Shown here one piece after another: positions 11,382 through 22,852 of a DNA stretch of 64,000 bases. This DNA comes from Cymodocea nodosa (taxonomy: Eukaryota > Streptophyta > Magnoliopsida > Alismatales > Cymodoceaceae), in the NCBI GenBank assembly GCA_036874045.1, contig CM072335.1:6096001-6160000 (forward strand). Reading direction: 5' to 3'. Each line of letters begins with the position of its first letter. The stretch's first letter is position 1. A program made the position numbers and the translations under genes. The notes beneath the pieces are model-generated. The model saw only the letters and a list, made by a program, of their open reading frames with translations. It was not told where the DNA came from and searched no databases.

Positions 11382-11804
11382 AGTAGGACAAATCAGAAGA
11401 AGACGGCTCAGAAAACTTAGAAAAAGTTTTACAAGAAAAAGGCTTTGAAGGTCACTTGGGATGACACGTCTGAATTTGAGGAATCATCATCAAAATCTTC
11501 ACATTCAGAAGGAGAACAAGAGTTAGAAGACGTTGCTCATGTGCGCTTCATGGCAGATGAGTCTAAGGAGGAAACAACATCAAAATGGATCTTAGACAAT
11601 GGAGCGTCAAGTCACATGACCGGACAAAAATGTCTACTACAAAATTTTACAAATACCATGAATGGAAGTGTAACATTTGGAAACAAAAGCAAAGATAAAA
11701 TCATAGGTATGGGTAATGTTCAAATAACTTCAACTTGTGTTATTTTGAATGTACTATATGTAGAAAACTTAGGATTTAATTTGCTGTGTTATAAAACTAA
11801 CTGA
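11382..11804 (+). pseudogene. SirA protease region
   Basis: After an acidic Ser-rich linker (SSSKSSHSEGEQELED) the copia protease appears with active-site segment WILDNGASSHMTG, where the usual Asp-Ser-Gly reads Asp-Asn-Gly, probably inactivating. GSVTFGNKSKDKIIGMG follows. The frame ends at 11804 just before the integrase frame, so a frameshift separates protease from integrase. Confidence 0.75.
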
Positions 11805-11817
11805 AAATGGATATTAT

Positions 11818-13881
11818 GTGGTGTTTGAAGATAATGTATGCAAAATTATTGATAAAAATATAGATAAAATTAAGTTTATTGCTAAAAGAAAATGTTCTGT
11901 ATGTATTTTATCGTTACCTTCTGGTGTAGTTGATTTAAATTCATGTTTGCTAGCCAAAACTAGTGATGCATATCTGTGGCATAAAAGGATTGGGCATATA
12001 AATATGAAACTATTACATAAACTATCTAGAAAATATTTAGTGAGAGGTTTACCAAAGATTAAATACTCAAAGGACTTTATGTGTGATGCATGTGAGTTAG
12101 GTAAACTTCATAAAAACTCTTTTAAATCCAAAACTGATATTTCAAGCAAGAGAGTCTTAGAACTTATACATATGGATCTATTTGGACCAACAAGAATCAT
12201 GAGTCTTGGTGGTAAATGGTATGTATTTGTTTTAGTAGATGACTTCTCTAGATACACTTGGGTATATTTTCTAGCATCTAAGACAAAAGTTTTTGAAAAA
12301 TTTAAAATGTTTTGCAATTTTTTTCAAAATGAACAAAGTGTCTCTATTCAAAAACTTAGGAGTGATCATGGTACTGAATTTGATAATGATCAAATGGATA
12401 ATTATTGTATAGATCATGGCATTGATCATAGTTTTTCTTTTCCAAGAGCACCATCTCAAAATGGTGTTGTTGAGAGAAAGAATAGATCACTTCAGGAAAT
12501 GGCTAGAACTATGTTGAATGAACATAAGTTACCTCAAAATCTTTGGGTTGAAGTAGTGAATACAGCTTGTTATATTATTAACAGAAGTCACTTAAGACCT
12601 CGTGTTAATAAAACTTCTTATGAAATTATTTTTAATAGGGTTCCAAAAATTTCCTATATGAAACCATTTGGCTACAAGTGTTTTATGCTTAATACTAAGG
12701 ATAAAAGGGATAAATTTCAAGCCAAAGCGGATGAAGGAATTTTTGTAGGTTACTCTACTAGAAGTAAAGCCTATAGAGTATATAACAAGACTTCGAAGAC
12801 TATTGAAGAAACCCTCCATGTAAGCTTCAATGAAAATTCTTTTAGAGAATCTCAATCTAAAGTTGATAATGATGATATGATCAATCTCCCAAAAGAGTTA
12901 GAGATCAATAGAGAGATTGAAGATTTATCTGAGAAAATCAAAAATATGAACTTAAATGATCAAACTAATGATGAAAGTGATGGACCTTCAAATGTTGATG
13001 AGAATATTGAGGAAAATCAGAGAAATTGGCGTTATTCTTCATCACATCCCATTACTCAAGTCATTAGTAATATTAATGAGGGAGTTAAAACTAGAGCTTT
13101 AGTAAATTTAAATAGTATGTGTATGTTTGTTTCTATGGTGGAACCAAAGAATATAGAAGAAGCATTATCTGATGAAAATTGGATATGGGCAATGCAAGAA
13201 GAACTAAATCAATTCATCAGAAATGATGTTTGGGAATTAGTCTCTCCACCAGAAAATCAGTCCACAATAGGTACAAAGTGGATCTTTAGAAACAAAACTA
13301 ACGAAACTGGTCAAGTTATAAAGAACAAAGCTAGATTAGTTGCACAAGGGTATACACAGGAAGAAAGACTAGATTATGATGAAACATTTGCTCTTATGGC
13401 TAGGTTAGAAAGTATTAGAATATTATTGGTCTATGCTTGTTATATGGATTTTAAATTATTTCAAATGGATGTAAAGAGTGCATTTCTAAATGGTTTAATT
13501 AATGAAGAAGTCTATGTAAAACAACCACCTGGATTTGAAGATATTAAAAATGTTGACTTTGTGTATAAATTGAACAAAGCCTTATATGGTTTGAAGCAGG
13601 CACCTAGATCATGGTATGAAAGATTATCTACTTTTTTAATAGAAAAAGGCTATATCATGGGAAAAGTGGATCATACTCTATTTATCAAGAGAGATGGTAA
13701 AGATCAGATTGTTGTTCAAATATACGTGGATGATATAATCTTTGGAGCAACCTTTGATAAGCTGATAAAAATATTTTCTGAAGACATGACTAATCAGTTT
13801 GAAATAAGTATGATAGGAGAACTTTCATATTTTCTAGGACTTCAAATTAAGCAAATGGATAAAGGTATATTTTTAAATTAG
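11818..13881 (+). pseudogene. SirA integrase and reverse transcriptase
   Basis: A 687-codon open stretch. Integrase: HHCC finger (WHKRIGHINMKLLH ... MCDACELGK), catalytic residues in HMDLFGP, RSDHGTEFDN and SQNGVVERKN. Then the conserved PFGYKCF and IFVGYSTRSKAYRVYN. RT: KWIFRNKTNETG, ARLVAQGYTQEE, FQMDVKSAFLNG, LYGLKQAPRSWYE and the catalytic YVDDIIFGA. It ends at a TAG (13879-13881) after IFLN, where copia elements normally have Gln; the frame continues past it. This is the best preserved pol part in the window. Confidence 0.9.
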
Positions 13882-14672
13882 GAAAAATATGCAGATGAAA
13901 TGCTTAAGAAATTTAATTTTAATGATACAAGGATTCGAGGAACTCCTATGAGTACTTCTTTAAAGTTAGATATTGATGACATAGGAAAATCAATAGATCA
14001 AAGAAAATACAGAAGTATGATTGGTTCTTTACTTTATTTGACTGCTAGTAGACCTGATATTATGTTTGGTTGTGTGTTTGTGCTAGATTTCAATCTAATT
14101 CTAAAGAATCACACTCAATTGCAGTTAAAAGAATATTTAGATATATATAAGGAACTAAAAATTTCAAACTGTATTATTCTAAGGATAGTTCAATAGATCT
14201 TATAGGATATATTGATGTTGATTATGTAGGATCTAAATCTGATAGAAAGAGTACCAGTGGCACATGTCAATTATTGGGAAATAATTTGGTGTCATGGTTT
14301 AGTAAAAAGCAAAACTGTGTAGCATTTTCTACTACAGAAGTTGAATATGTTGCTGCTGCACTGTGTTGCACTCAGATTCTGTAGATAAGGCAAACTTTAG
14401 ATGATTTTGGATAATCTTATGATACAACTGAGATTTATTGTGACAGTAGTTCTGCAATAAATCTTTCCAAAAATCCTATATTACATTCAAGAGCAAAGCA
14501 TATAGAGGTTAAACATCATTTTCTAAGAGATAACGTAATTAAAGGAAAAATTAAATTAGAATTTGTGTCTAGTAAAAATCAATTAGCTGATATATTTACA
14601 AAACCTCTAAACGAAAATACATTCTGCAATATTAGATTAAATTTGTGTATTTGTAGGCTATGTGATGTGTAA
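13882..14672 (+). pseudogene. SirA RT end and RNase H
   Basis: Past the stop the frame continues (EKYADEMLKKF, YRSMIGSLLYLTASRPDI), breaks near 14090, and resumes as RNase H: YIDVDYVGSKSDRKSTSG, FSTTEVEYVAA, EIYCDSSSAINLSKNP, HSRAKHIEVKHHFLRD and DIFTKPL. The end was set at TAA 14670-14672 after LCDV. SirB shows the same C-terminus on the other strand (63698-64000). Confidence 0.85.
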
Positions 14673-14689
14673 AATGCTTAAACTCCACA

Positions 14690-15745
14690 TAAAAAGATAA
14701 ATAGTATTGATGATGTTGTTCACCTCATAGATATTATATACTTATCATAGATATCTAAAGTAATATCTAAACTGCTGCTTAAGATACTATGTATTTATTG
14801 TAAAATTATAGTAGTATCTTATTGATTTTAAGTAGTTTATCAATTTTAATGGTTTTTACGATTTTAAGTGGAAGTGTAAATGAAACATTAAATACTTCTG
14901 ACATTCTGAAATTTTCATTAAGTGTTTTCTTTGAATCAAGGAAAGTGCATATGATCATGCATAAATTTGACTTAATTGATTAAACTTGTAGAATAAGTTA
15001 TATGTAACTCATCTTAAACTGTTAATCAAAAGTATAAGCTTATTGAAACTGATTCATATTCTCAATAAAATCATAGAAGTAAAAATTGTATGAGATTTGT
15101 GTTTTATTGCATCTGTATTAATGGAATACATATATACTATGCTTAAATTGAAAAGTGCTTACAAAGTGAAAATCTTTGAGAGTTTATTGATCAGTTTGAT
15201 CAGGAGCCTTTTGTACTTGAGTAGATAGGTATGTAAGGATTGTTGTCCTCAAAAAGGATTCTTTAAATCTGGCAACCTAAGGTCCTGCTCAGATCTGGGA
15301 TTGTTGACTGAAAGCTCATTACATGGGTACATTAGAAAGCTCTTGTATGATTCAAGCTTTTCAAACTAACTTTTAAAGAAAATTATCAATATTTACTGTT
15401 TTGAAAAGAAAAAGTTGTTCCATTAATTACAGATATCTTTGAATCGCATATAGTTTCTACCAATATGACTACTGATTTATTGAATCAACATTAGTACTTT
15501 TGAAAACGTTTATTTGAGATACATTCTTTTATTCTCCTTGAATTAATCATATAGAGTTCAAAGTTGTGTTTTAATTCATATATAGTAGGAATTGATTCTG
15601 AAAATCATTTTTGATGAAGTTAGAATAACGGAAGTTTTTGAAAAGAAAATTTAAAAGTATAGTTATACTTAACATCTATTGTTATACAATTATATTTTGT
15701 ATGTTATTGAATATATAAGAAGTATATTTGTAGGGGGAGGATTAA
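14690..15745 (+). other. SirA copy of the shared noncoding block
   Basis: No ORF of note. The block matches SirB 62630-63697 and, across superfamilies, the 3' regions of AthE (21225-22270) and AthC (53640-54650). The best conserved core is 15240-15385, with CAGATCTG, GGATTGTTGACTGAAAGC and two direct copies of GAAAGCTC 18 bases apart. It ends in a purine tract AGGGGGAGGA at about 15734-15743. Confidence 0.75.
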
Positions 15746-15949
15746 CAATGTCCAAAAACAAATTAATATAATTCAGAATACAAATCTTGGTTAATCTGAA
15801 TTAATGTCTTCTTAAAATCTTGATGAAATAATTTAAAAAAACAAACAAACTATTTTAGATTCAAAGGATAGGAATGTTAGAATAGTTTACAATGTTCTCA
15901 AGAAAATAATAAGGTATAGCTATTGTGATGTGTTCGAAACATTTCAGTT

Positions 15950-16255
15950 GGAAGCATCCGAAAATTGTTTTAAATGTACTAACTAGACGTTATGTTAGAT
16001 AAGGTAACGTGTAAAAATGCCTCTAGACAATGTTTTACTTGTTAGGTTAGTTAACTCAATGAGTTATACTTGAATATTTTAGGTACCTTGATTGAATAAA
16101 CTTTATTCAATATTTATTTAATATCTAAACCCGACTTCTCTTCACATTGAGTTATTTGCCTAAAACCCTATTTAAACACTTATTACATGGGCACTTAGGT
16201 TATTTGTAAACTTTGTCAAGAAACTATTTCCCGCTTGTTGTTGTTACAACCTGCG
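15950..16255 (+). promoter_or_regulatory. Putative internal promoter of the SirA accessory ORF
   Basis: The spacer holds TTAACTCAATGAGTTA and CATTGAGTTA motifs and a TATTTAAA box at 16169-16176, 80 bases upstream of the ATG. SirB keeps the same arrangement (62198-62205, 83 bases upstream of its ATG). Function is inferred from conservation and position only. Confidence 0.45.
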
Positions 16256-18519
16256 ATGATGGTCTCCAATTTCTACAAAGGTCGTGGTAGAGGAAAAGAC
16301 AAAAGCAGAGGAGATGCAAAAGGAAAAGAAATAGAAAATGATGAAGTTCCATGCACTTGGTTCAAGAAAATATTTCGAGTGGACAAAATGTTAGCAAAAA
16401 TTTATAGGGATTATTTCTTTTCTAAAGAAATACTAGATGAAGTTAGACAAGAACTTCAACATACTGATGCAAATATTACATACATGGGTATTCGAAGAAA
16501 ATATGATAGATAATATCGTATGAAATGTGCTAAGATTGCATTTTTGGAATAGTATGCAAAATATTTGGAAAAAGGTGTAGGTTCATCAACTAGAATTCCT
16601 CAAACTCCTATTAGTGGTACAAGACTTCAACCATTTGAGGAAGAGCATGAATCAACTATCCCTACTCTATATTCAAAACAATTAGAATCAAATATTGTTG
16701 TTGATAAAAGAAAAGTTGAAAGTCTTTGAAAGGCTATAGCAATAGAAAGTGCCTTTGAAGAACTAAAGCAGAAAACTTTTATAGAGCAATTTGAAAAGAA
16801 AACAGCAATACTTGAAGGAGAGAAACAGAAATGTTATAGTAGAAGGAAAGATATAAAAATTGTCTAAGGAAACAAAGTCTATTGAGAAAGGAAAATCAGA
16901 TGAAAATTTATTTCCAAAGGACAATGTATGTCTAGACATTGTACCTTATTGTGCATCTGATAAACTCATCAGTTCCGAACATACTGAAACTGATGAAGAT
17001 AATGAGACTTTATATTCCCTTGCTAGAAAGCTTGAGAAGAAATACAAGTCAAATATGAGCTCAAGTTTTTCTATTAGTACAAGTCCTGATGATGTAGAAA
17101 TTGAAAAATCAGAGCATCAGGCACTTGACATTGAACAAGTTATTGCAGATATAATTGAAAATGTTGAGGTAGTAACTAGTTTACAGGCTGAATTGTCTAG
17201 AGTAGTAGATATTGAAAATGTTAAGACTCCAGAAGAGCTAAAAGTTAACCAGCCTTCTTCAAAATCTATAGAAGCAAGCAGAGTCAGAGAATTCACAACA
17301 TGTCTTAATGGAAATATCTATTGAACAAAATGAACAATTTCAGACAGATACATCGGTTGTAGAATTTGTGGAAAAATTGAACTCTAAGGATTCTATAGAG
17401 ACTGAATAGATGAATGTTGAGCATATTGAAAATGTTCCTTACACTGTTGAAGCTGAAGAATCAAGGTTACCTAAGCAGCTTCAAGATAATATTTTGACAG
17501 AGGAACAAAATGACATTCATTTTGTAGAAGAGATTCCTGAAGATGAAATAAATTCAGAATCACAGCTTCAGGTATCACCTTCTTTGTGTACAGTATTACA
17601 AATTCAAGGTAATTCAATTCATTTTAGATCTGAAGAAGCATTGCAGAAATATAATAATTTGATTACATGTCAGATTCTACATGCTCGTCCAATAAAATTC
17701 AGAAATTTGATGGAAATATGAGATCTATTTGAGTTTCAAGGCCTCATTCAATTCTTGCCAGTTGGAACGAAATGGAAGCAATACAAAGAGCTTATTGCAG
17801 CTTTTTATAGCAATCTAGTCAAGAATGGAAATTTTCTGAAAACTCAAATAAATCAATAGGAGTTTACATTGTCTCCTAAGGTAATTTTTGAAGTTTTGGG
17901 ATTAAAGAATGAAGGTGTTGTTGTTACAAATAGATTTGACATGATTAGACAACTGGAATGGAACATTCAGTCTTTATCAAAAATTCTAGATGTATATTAT
18001 GAAATGAGATTAATGGAAAATCTGAATGCAGAGGCAAGGTTTATTGCAAATATATTGCATGCAAATTTATTTCAGAGAGTTGGACACAATTTGGAAGTCA
18101 ACAGAAGCTATTTATATGCAACTTATGTCCTGTTGAATAGAATTCAAATCAATTGGTTTGATGTTTTCACTTCTCAACTACAGCATATGAGTTCAAAGTT
18201 ATTTTATGGTGATGCTGTATGTAGACTCATTGCAAGCCAATTGAATTTATCTGACTAGTCCTCTGAAACTAAAGGCATGAGAGCATTTAGTGTAAAAGAT
18301 TTGCAACGATTCCAGCTCATGCATAAACCTCAACGACAACAACAACCTGATTGTACAGACCATATACAACAACGACAACAAAGTTATTCAGTTCAAGCAG
18401 AACATCAAACCCAGCTACCTCCTAACTTAGATGCAGTGCTTAACGACATCAGAAATGATATTAGGCATCTAGGAGATAAAATATGTAATGCTATAAGTGA
18501 TATACTTAGGAGAGGTTGA
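16256..18519 (+). pseudogene. SirA accessory ORF downstream of pol (plant-transposon-protein type)
   Basis: The start is the ATG at 16256 because SirB has its ATG at the same place. N-terminus: FYKGRGRGK basic segment, then TWFKKIFRVDK and ITYMGIRRKY. The middle is acidic and Ser/Glu-rich. The C-terminal half holds the domain IHFRSEEALQKYNN, FEFQGLIQF, FYSNLVKNGNFL, LGLKNEGVVV, FIANILHANLFQRVGH, IQINWFDVF and LFYGDAVCR, followed by a Gln-rich stretch and DIRNDIRHL ... CNAISDILRRG. It sits where Sireviruses carry an env-like ORF, but I see no signal peptide or membrane segment. Two frameshifts and several stops break it. Confidence 0.7.
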
Positions 18520-19015
18520 TAACTGTTTTTGTTTGTTTCTGAATACAAAATGTAATATTTGTATTCCTTGTTTGATTCATTGAACAATACATTTGTTTCT
18601 ATAAATGTATTCTATTCTTATTATTGTTTACAGAAAGAGTTGTTGTAAATATATCTCTTACTATATATATATTCTCTATAATTATCTTTTTCATTAATGA
18701 AAAAAGGGGGGAGAAATATTATAAAAAGATGATTATGATTTTAATTGCATATATTATAAAGGGAGATGATATTTAAATGGTTATTGTAATCTAACAAATG
18801 ATAATTAGAAAACTGATACTTATATAATTATTGACATTTGAAAGTTTTAGTTCTGAGAGGTGAAATTTACATAAACAATAGAAATAAGCTTAAGTTAACT
18901 TAAGTCAACAAACTTGTATGTTGAATGAAAAGTTAACCCAACGAAGGTGCTTTGTTGAGTTAAACATATTTCATAATTGATTTAATATGGTTTTGTCATC
19001 ATCAAAAAGGAGGAG
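18520..19015 (+). other. SirA 3' untranslated region with repeated polypurine tracts
   Basis: AAAAAAGGGGGGAG lies at about 18701-18713 and the LTR-proximal tract AAAAAGGAGGAG at 19004-19015. AthE entered inside this last tract; its two flanks AGGAG (19011-19015) and GGGAG (36076-36080) are the duplicated target. A GTTGAGTTA motif stands near 18954. Confidence 0.7.
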
Positions 19016-21093
19016 TGTTTGCGTTTTCCCAGCACTACACTAGAAAAACTTGGATTTGTTACTTCTGTTTTTACTTAGTTAATTTATCTTTATGACTATT
19101 CTCTCTTTTAGAAGTAAACAAATAACATTTAATACAATTTAGATATTAATTCCAATTTGTACTTTAACTGCAAGTGCACAGTGTCTATTGTATCAGTGTG
19201 CAAGTACAGGTCGATCCCATAGGGAATTACTGAAGAACTTGAGAACTATTCGTTTGTTAACAATCAAATTTATATATTCAATAAGCTCTCTGTTGACTTA
19301 CAGTTAACTCAATGGACAAAGTTTGTTGAGTTATGGCTAACTCAACGGACTAACCTCGTGGACTTAAGTTAACTCCACGAACCTGTCTTTTCTTTTTAAT
19401 ACTGCTATTTACAGAGGAATTCGGCCAACCATTGGGCGATTCCACAGATTGTAAATAACATCAATTAAGCTCTTTAATGTTAGTTAACATTGGATTTATT
19501 ATTAAGCAATACTAACATTCAGATAATTCAAATAGTAACCATTAAAATCTTTAAGTCTTTTGAATGAACCAATTTCAGTAAACTGTAAAATTAAAACAAA
19601 CATAAAATAATTACAACACTGACAAAGATAACATTAATCACGATACAACACAAACAACACAACACTCAAATACAACATACAAACATAGATAAATTGTTTT
19701 TGGTATTTTTGTTTTAATATGAACATGGAAATGGGCGAAAGGTGAAATGTAAAGTAATCTCACTTGACAGTAAATACTTCCGACACTACTTGCAACGCGA
19801 TTACACCATTGAAAATTAACCACTTACAATTCTGTCTCCTCTCCCTATAGAATCGCGAGTCCAAATTGCAAGATAATCTTCTCTTCAACATATAGGCATC
19901 AACCCGAAGTCAAGGCTAAAAGCTTTACGATCTCCTGAAATATGAGTCAGCGCTTGGTGAAAATGGCTTCCCTTCCCGCGACGCGATTATTGCTCACAGT
20001 GGTTGTCAGACATTGTGTATGGCTCGGAATCGACCCGACATCAAGAAAGTATTCTCATAGACCTCCGATGGTTGGTGATTGTGGTGGTGGTAACGATGGT
20101 TGGTGTGATACTTCGGAGAATCGCCGATACTGTCTACAGAAAGCTCGGTGCTCCTCCTTTGTATACACTGGCCGTCCATCGATCACACCTTTCTTCTTTT
20201 TCTTCTTTTCTTTTATATTTCTTCAGTAGTAACTGCTTCTGCTTGAATGGTCGGTTGGATTTCCTTCATTCATATCAACGGTGATGCTTTCTTCTCCCTG
20301 AACGGTACGTGCAAACATGGTTTTTTCTCTTCCAACTGTCTATTCCTGCAACCGCTACAGTGGCATATTAGAAAATATAAAGAAATAAGCTGCTAACATA
20401 ACGCGTTACCTTAGTGTATATTCATGTAACACAACGCGTACAGTTATGCTAACTTAATGAGTTAAACATGTGCATCTCATGTGATATACTAAAGCATTTA
20501 AATTCAACATGTGCATAAATTTAACTATCCGATGCTCAAGTGCATTTCGGATACTTATAAACTTAACTATCCGATGCTCAGATGCATTTCGGATTGTTAC
20601 AAATAACTCATTGATATATAACTTAAGTAAATCTACTAGATCTCGACACGTGTCAGCAGCAGTCTAATCATAGAATAACATTTCGGAGAGTTATAGGTCT
20701 AACTATCCGATGCCCAGCTGCAATCTCCGATAGTTATAGATAACTCATTGAAAGTTCACTTAAGTCATGCCTTATGGTTTTGACACGTGTACTTTAGGAA
20801 ATAATAAAATATTCTCTCAAAACATAACTGTTCGGATATGTTCAGTATGTTAAACTTAACTGTCTGAATTATCAGAAAATTCGGATACTTAAGAATTTCA
20901 TAGCCTGCAACTTACCGACAGTTCAGAAATGTACCAAATTAACATTAATTCCCCCAAATTAAGTAGATTCTTCAATTAAAGCATATAACAGTGCAATTAT
21001 AACATAATGACTTAATTCTCATATGATAAGTTAAATATTATGCAATTAACCATCATTTAACCGTTAATAATATGCACTTTTTCATTCTAAACA
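19016..21093 (-). repeat. AthE 3' LTR (2078 bp)
   Basis: Plus-strand ends TGTTTGCGTTTTCCC and TTCATTCTAAACA. It contains GTTGAGTTA motifs near the left end (19310-19380), a TATA region (about 20211-20220), the cassette shared with copia LTRs (20392-20513) and several TATCCGA/TTCGGAT pairs with CACGTG (about 20560-20790). The frames on the plus strand around 19942-20284 are antisense to the element and recur only because the LTR recurs. Confidence 0.9.
20211..20220 (-). promoter_or_regulatory. AthE 3' LTR TATA box
   Basis: Minus-strand AAATATAAAAGAAAAG; the same site occurs at 35194-35203 in the 5' LTR and about 52613-52622 in the AthC-side LTR. It implies a U3 of roughly 880 bp containing all the shared motif cassettes. 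Confidence 0.55.
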
Positions 21094-21104
21094 CTTCCCC
21101 CATA
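21094..21104 (-). other. AthE polypurine tract
   Basis: Minus-strand TATGGGGGAAG directly abuts the LTR start TGTTTAGAATG. A second similar tract (minus GTAGGTATGGGGGGGAGG) lies at 22397-22413 on the far side of the noncoding block. Confidence 0.85.
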
Positions 21105-21224
21105 CCTAAATTTTGCTAGTCCGTTAGCAAACTAAGATCTAATTAATTAGTCTTTCTAAAAGTGCTAGAATTAATTCTTCCCCTTTCTTTTCTCTTCTAT
21201 TTAACATAAAAAAATATATTCTGT

Positions 21225-22270
21225 ATGTTTCAGTAATCAACCTGCAAATATACTTAGAATATATGCAAATTACATACAAAGTATATCATCATCACATAAG
21301 TGTTAATTATATTATCGTTTGTTCTTCTTTTCATCATCTGTCATCTTGAATTTTCCAATAAGATTTCTAGATGAAATTTCAACAACATACGAATCAAAAT
21401 ACAATCTAATTCAATATGATTAAGACAAGTAGAATAAAGAATTGTATCTCCTTAAACAACTTCAAAAGTCAATTCTAAATTCATATTTCAGCAATTCTAG
21501 ATAACATAAAATATACTCGATTCATAAGATATCTGTATTTCACAAAACATTTGTATCTTTTTAGAACAGTATATGTATATATATATATATTTTTTTGTAC
21601 TTTAAAAGTTAATTTGACAAGCTTGAATCATACAAGAGCTTTCTAATGTACCCATGTAACGAGCTTTCAGTCAACAATCCAGATCTGATCAGGATCTTAG
21701 GTTGCCAGATTTCAAGAGTCATTTTTCAAGTCAACAATCCTTATATACCTATCTGCTCAAGTACAAAAGGCTCGTGATCAAACAAGTCAATAAACTCTCA
21801 AAATTTTCCCTTTTTTTTTTTTCAATCAAACTACAAACACGAAACAAAACATTAATCACATATTATATATGTATGTATTTCATTAATACAGATGCTGTAA
21901 AACACCAATCTCATATAGTCCTGTTTCTATCATTTACTGAAAATATGAATCCATAACAATAAGCTCATACTTTTTCTATGGTTTAATAAGATCTACAAAT
22001 AAATCATTCTACAAGTTCAATCAATCAAATTAAATGTATCTTTCATCATATATGTTTCATTTAATCTAGAATTCACATCTCAGCTCCTTTAGGACTTCAG
22101 ATAATTTTTTTTTCATTAAGCATTCTGATTTCATTTTAAAATTGTGAAACTATTAAACTCATGAAATTCAAAAAAAACATAAGATACTATATCTAGATTT
22201 GCATAAATAGTAAATTCTATAGCATCTTATATAGCCTTCTAAATATAACATTTAAGCAGTTACCGTTTAT
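21225..22270 (-). other. AthE copy of the shared noncoding block
   Basis: There is no gene in about 1.7 kb between the polypurine tract and the F-box-like ORF. This part aligns with SirB 62630-63660 in the same element orientation. The core at 21610-21765 is nearly identical to the copia copies: the segment starting GCTTGAATCATACAAGAG differs from SirB at only a few of about 60 positions. It contains CAGATCTG and the two GAAAGCTC-type repeats (minus strand). A splice-donor-like GGTATGTAA (minus) lies further right at about 22517-22525. Confidence 0.75.
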
Positions 22271-22852
22271 ATAAATTTTATTGTCTCAATTATCAGATAG
22301 TTACAGCAAGTTCATAAAAATTTTCAATTTCCACAACTTTGCAGTACCATTTTGATTTCTTTAATTAACAAACTTACATGGCTGTTACTTTAATTACCTC
22401 CCCCCCATACCTACATTTTGCATTGTCCTCAATGTAAAAGATTTCACAATAAGTACAGTAATTGTAGCAGGCATGAATACAATTTTGTTTGATTTAAAAT
22501 TCTAGATGAGTAATTAGTTACATACCTTGTTTCATTTGTATCTCCTTTTGCATATTTCGATTTTTGATTCTGAAAAACTTTTCATTCACAGATAAAAGAA
22601 AAATATAAAACAAAATAACATTTAATAGATATTAATAAATCAGTGTCTTGTGTGGAACCAAGACTCCTATGCCTTTGGTGGCTCACAAGCAAGCCAATTG
22701 GTTTCCCAGATCAGATACCAACAAACTGGATTGATATTTTGTTTTTTTTTTTTTTATACAATAAAATGAAAACTATATTTTCTTTTCTTTTCTTTTTTTT
22801 TAAAAAAAATAAATGCAGAATACACACAACATTAAACTCACAAAATCACAAC

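Noticed and set aside
10459-18519. SirA coding region as a functional host gene cluster
   Set aside because: All parts are retrotransposon domains in copia order with stops and frameshifts.
19942-20284. Open frames on the plus strand, repeated at 34925-35267 and 52325-52543
   Set aside because: They lie antisense in the Athila-type LTR and recur only because the LTR recurs; the third copy is cut short and no domain is visible.
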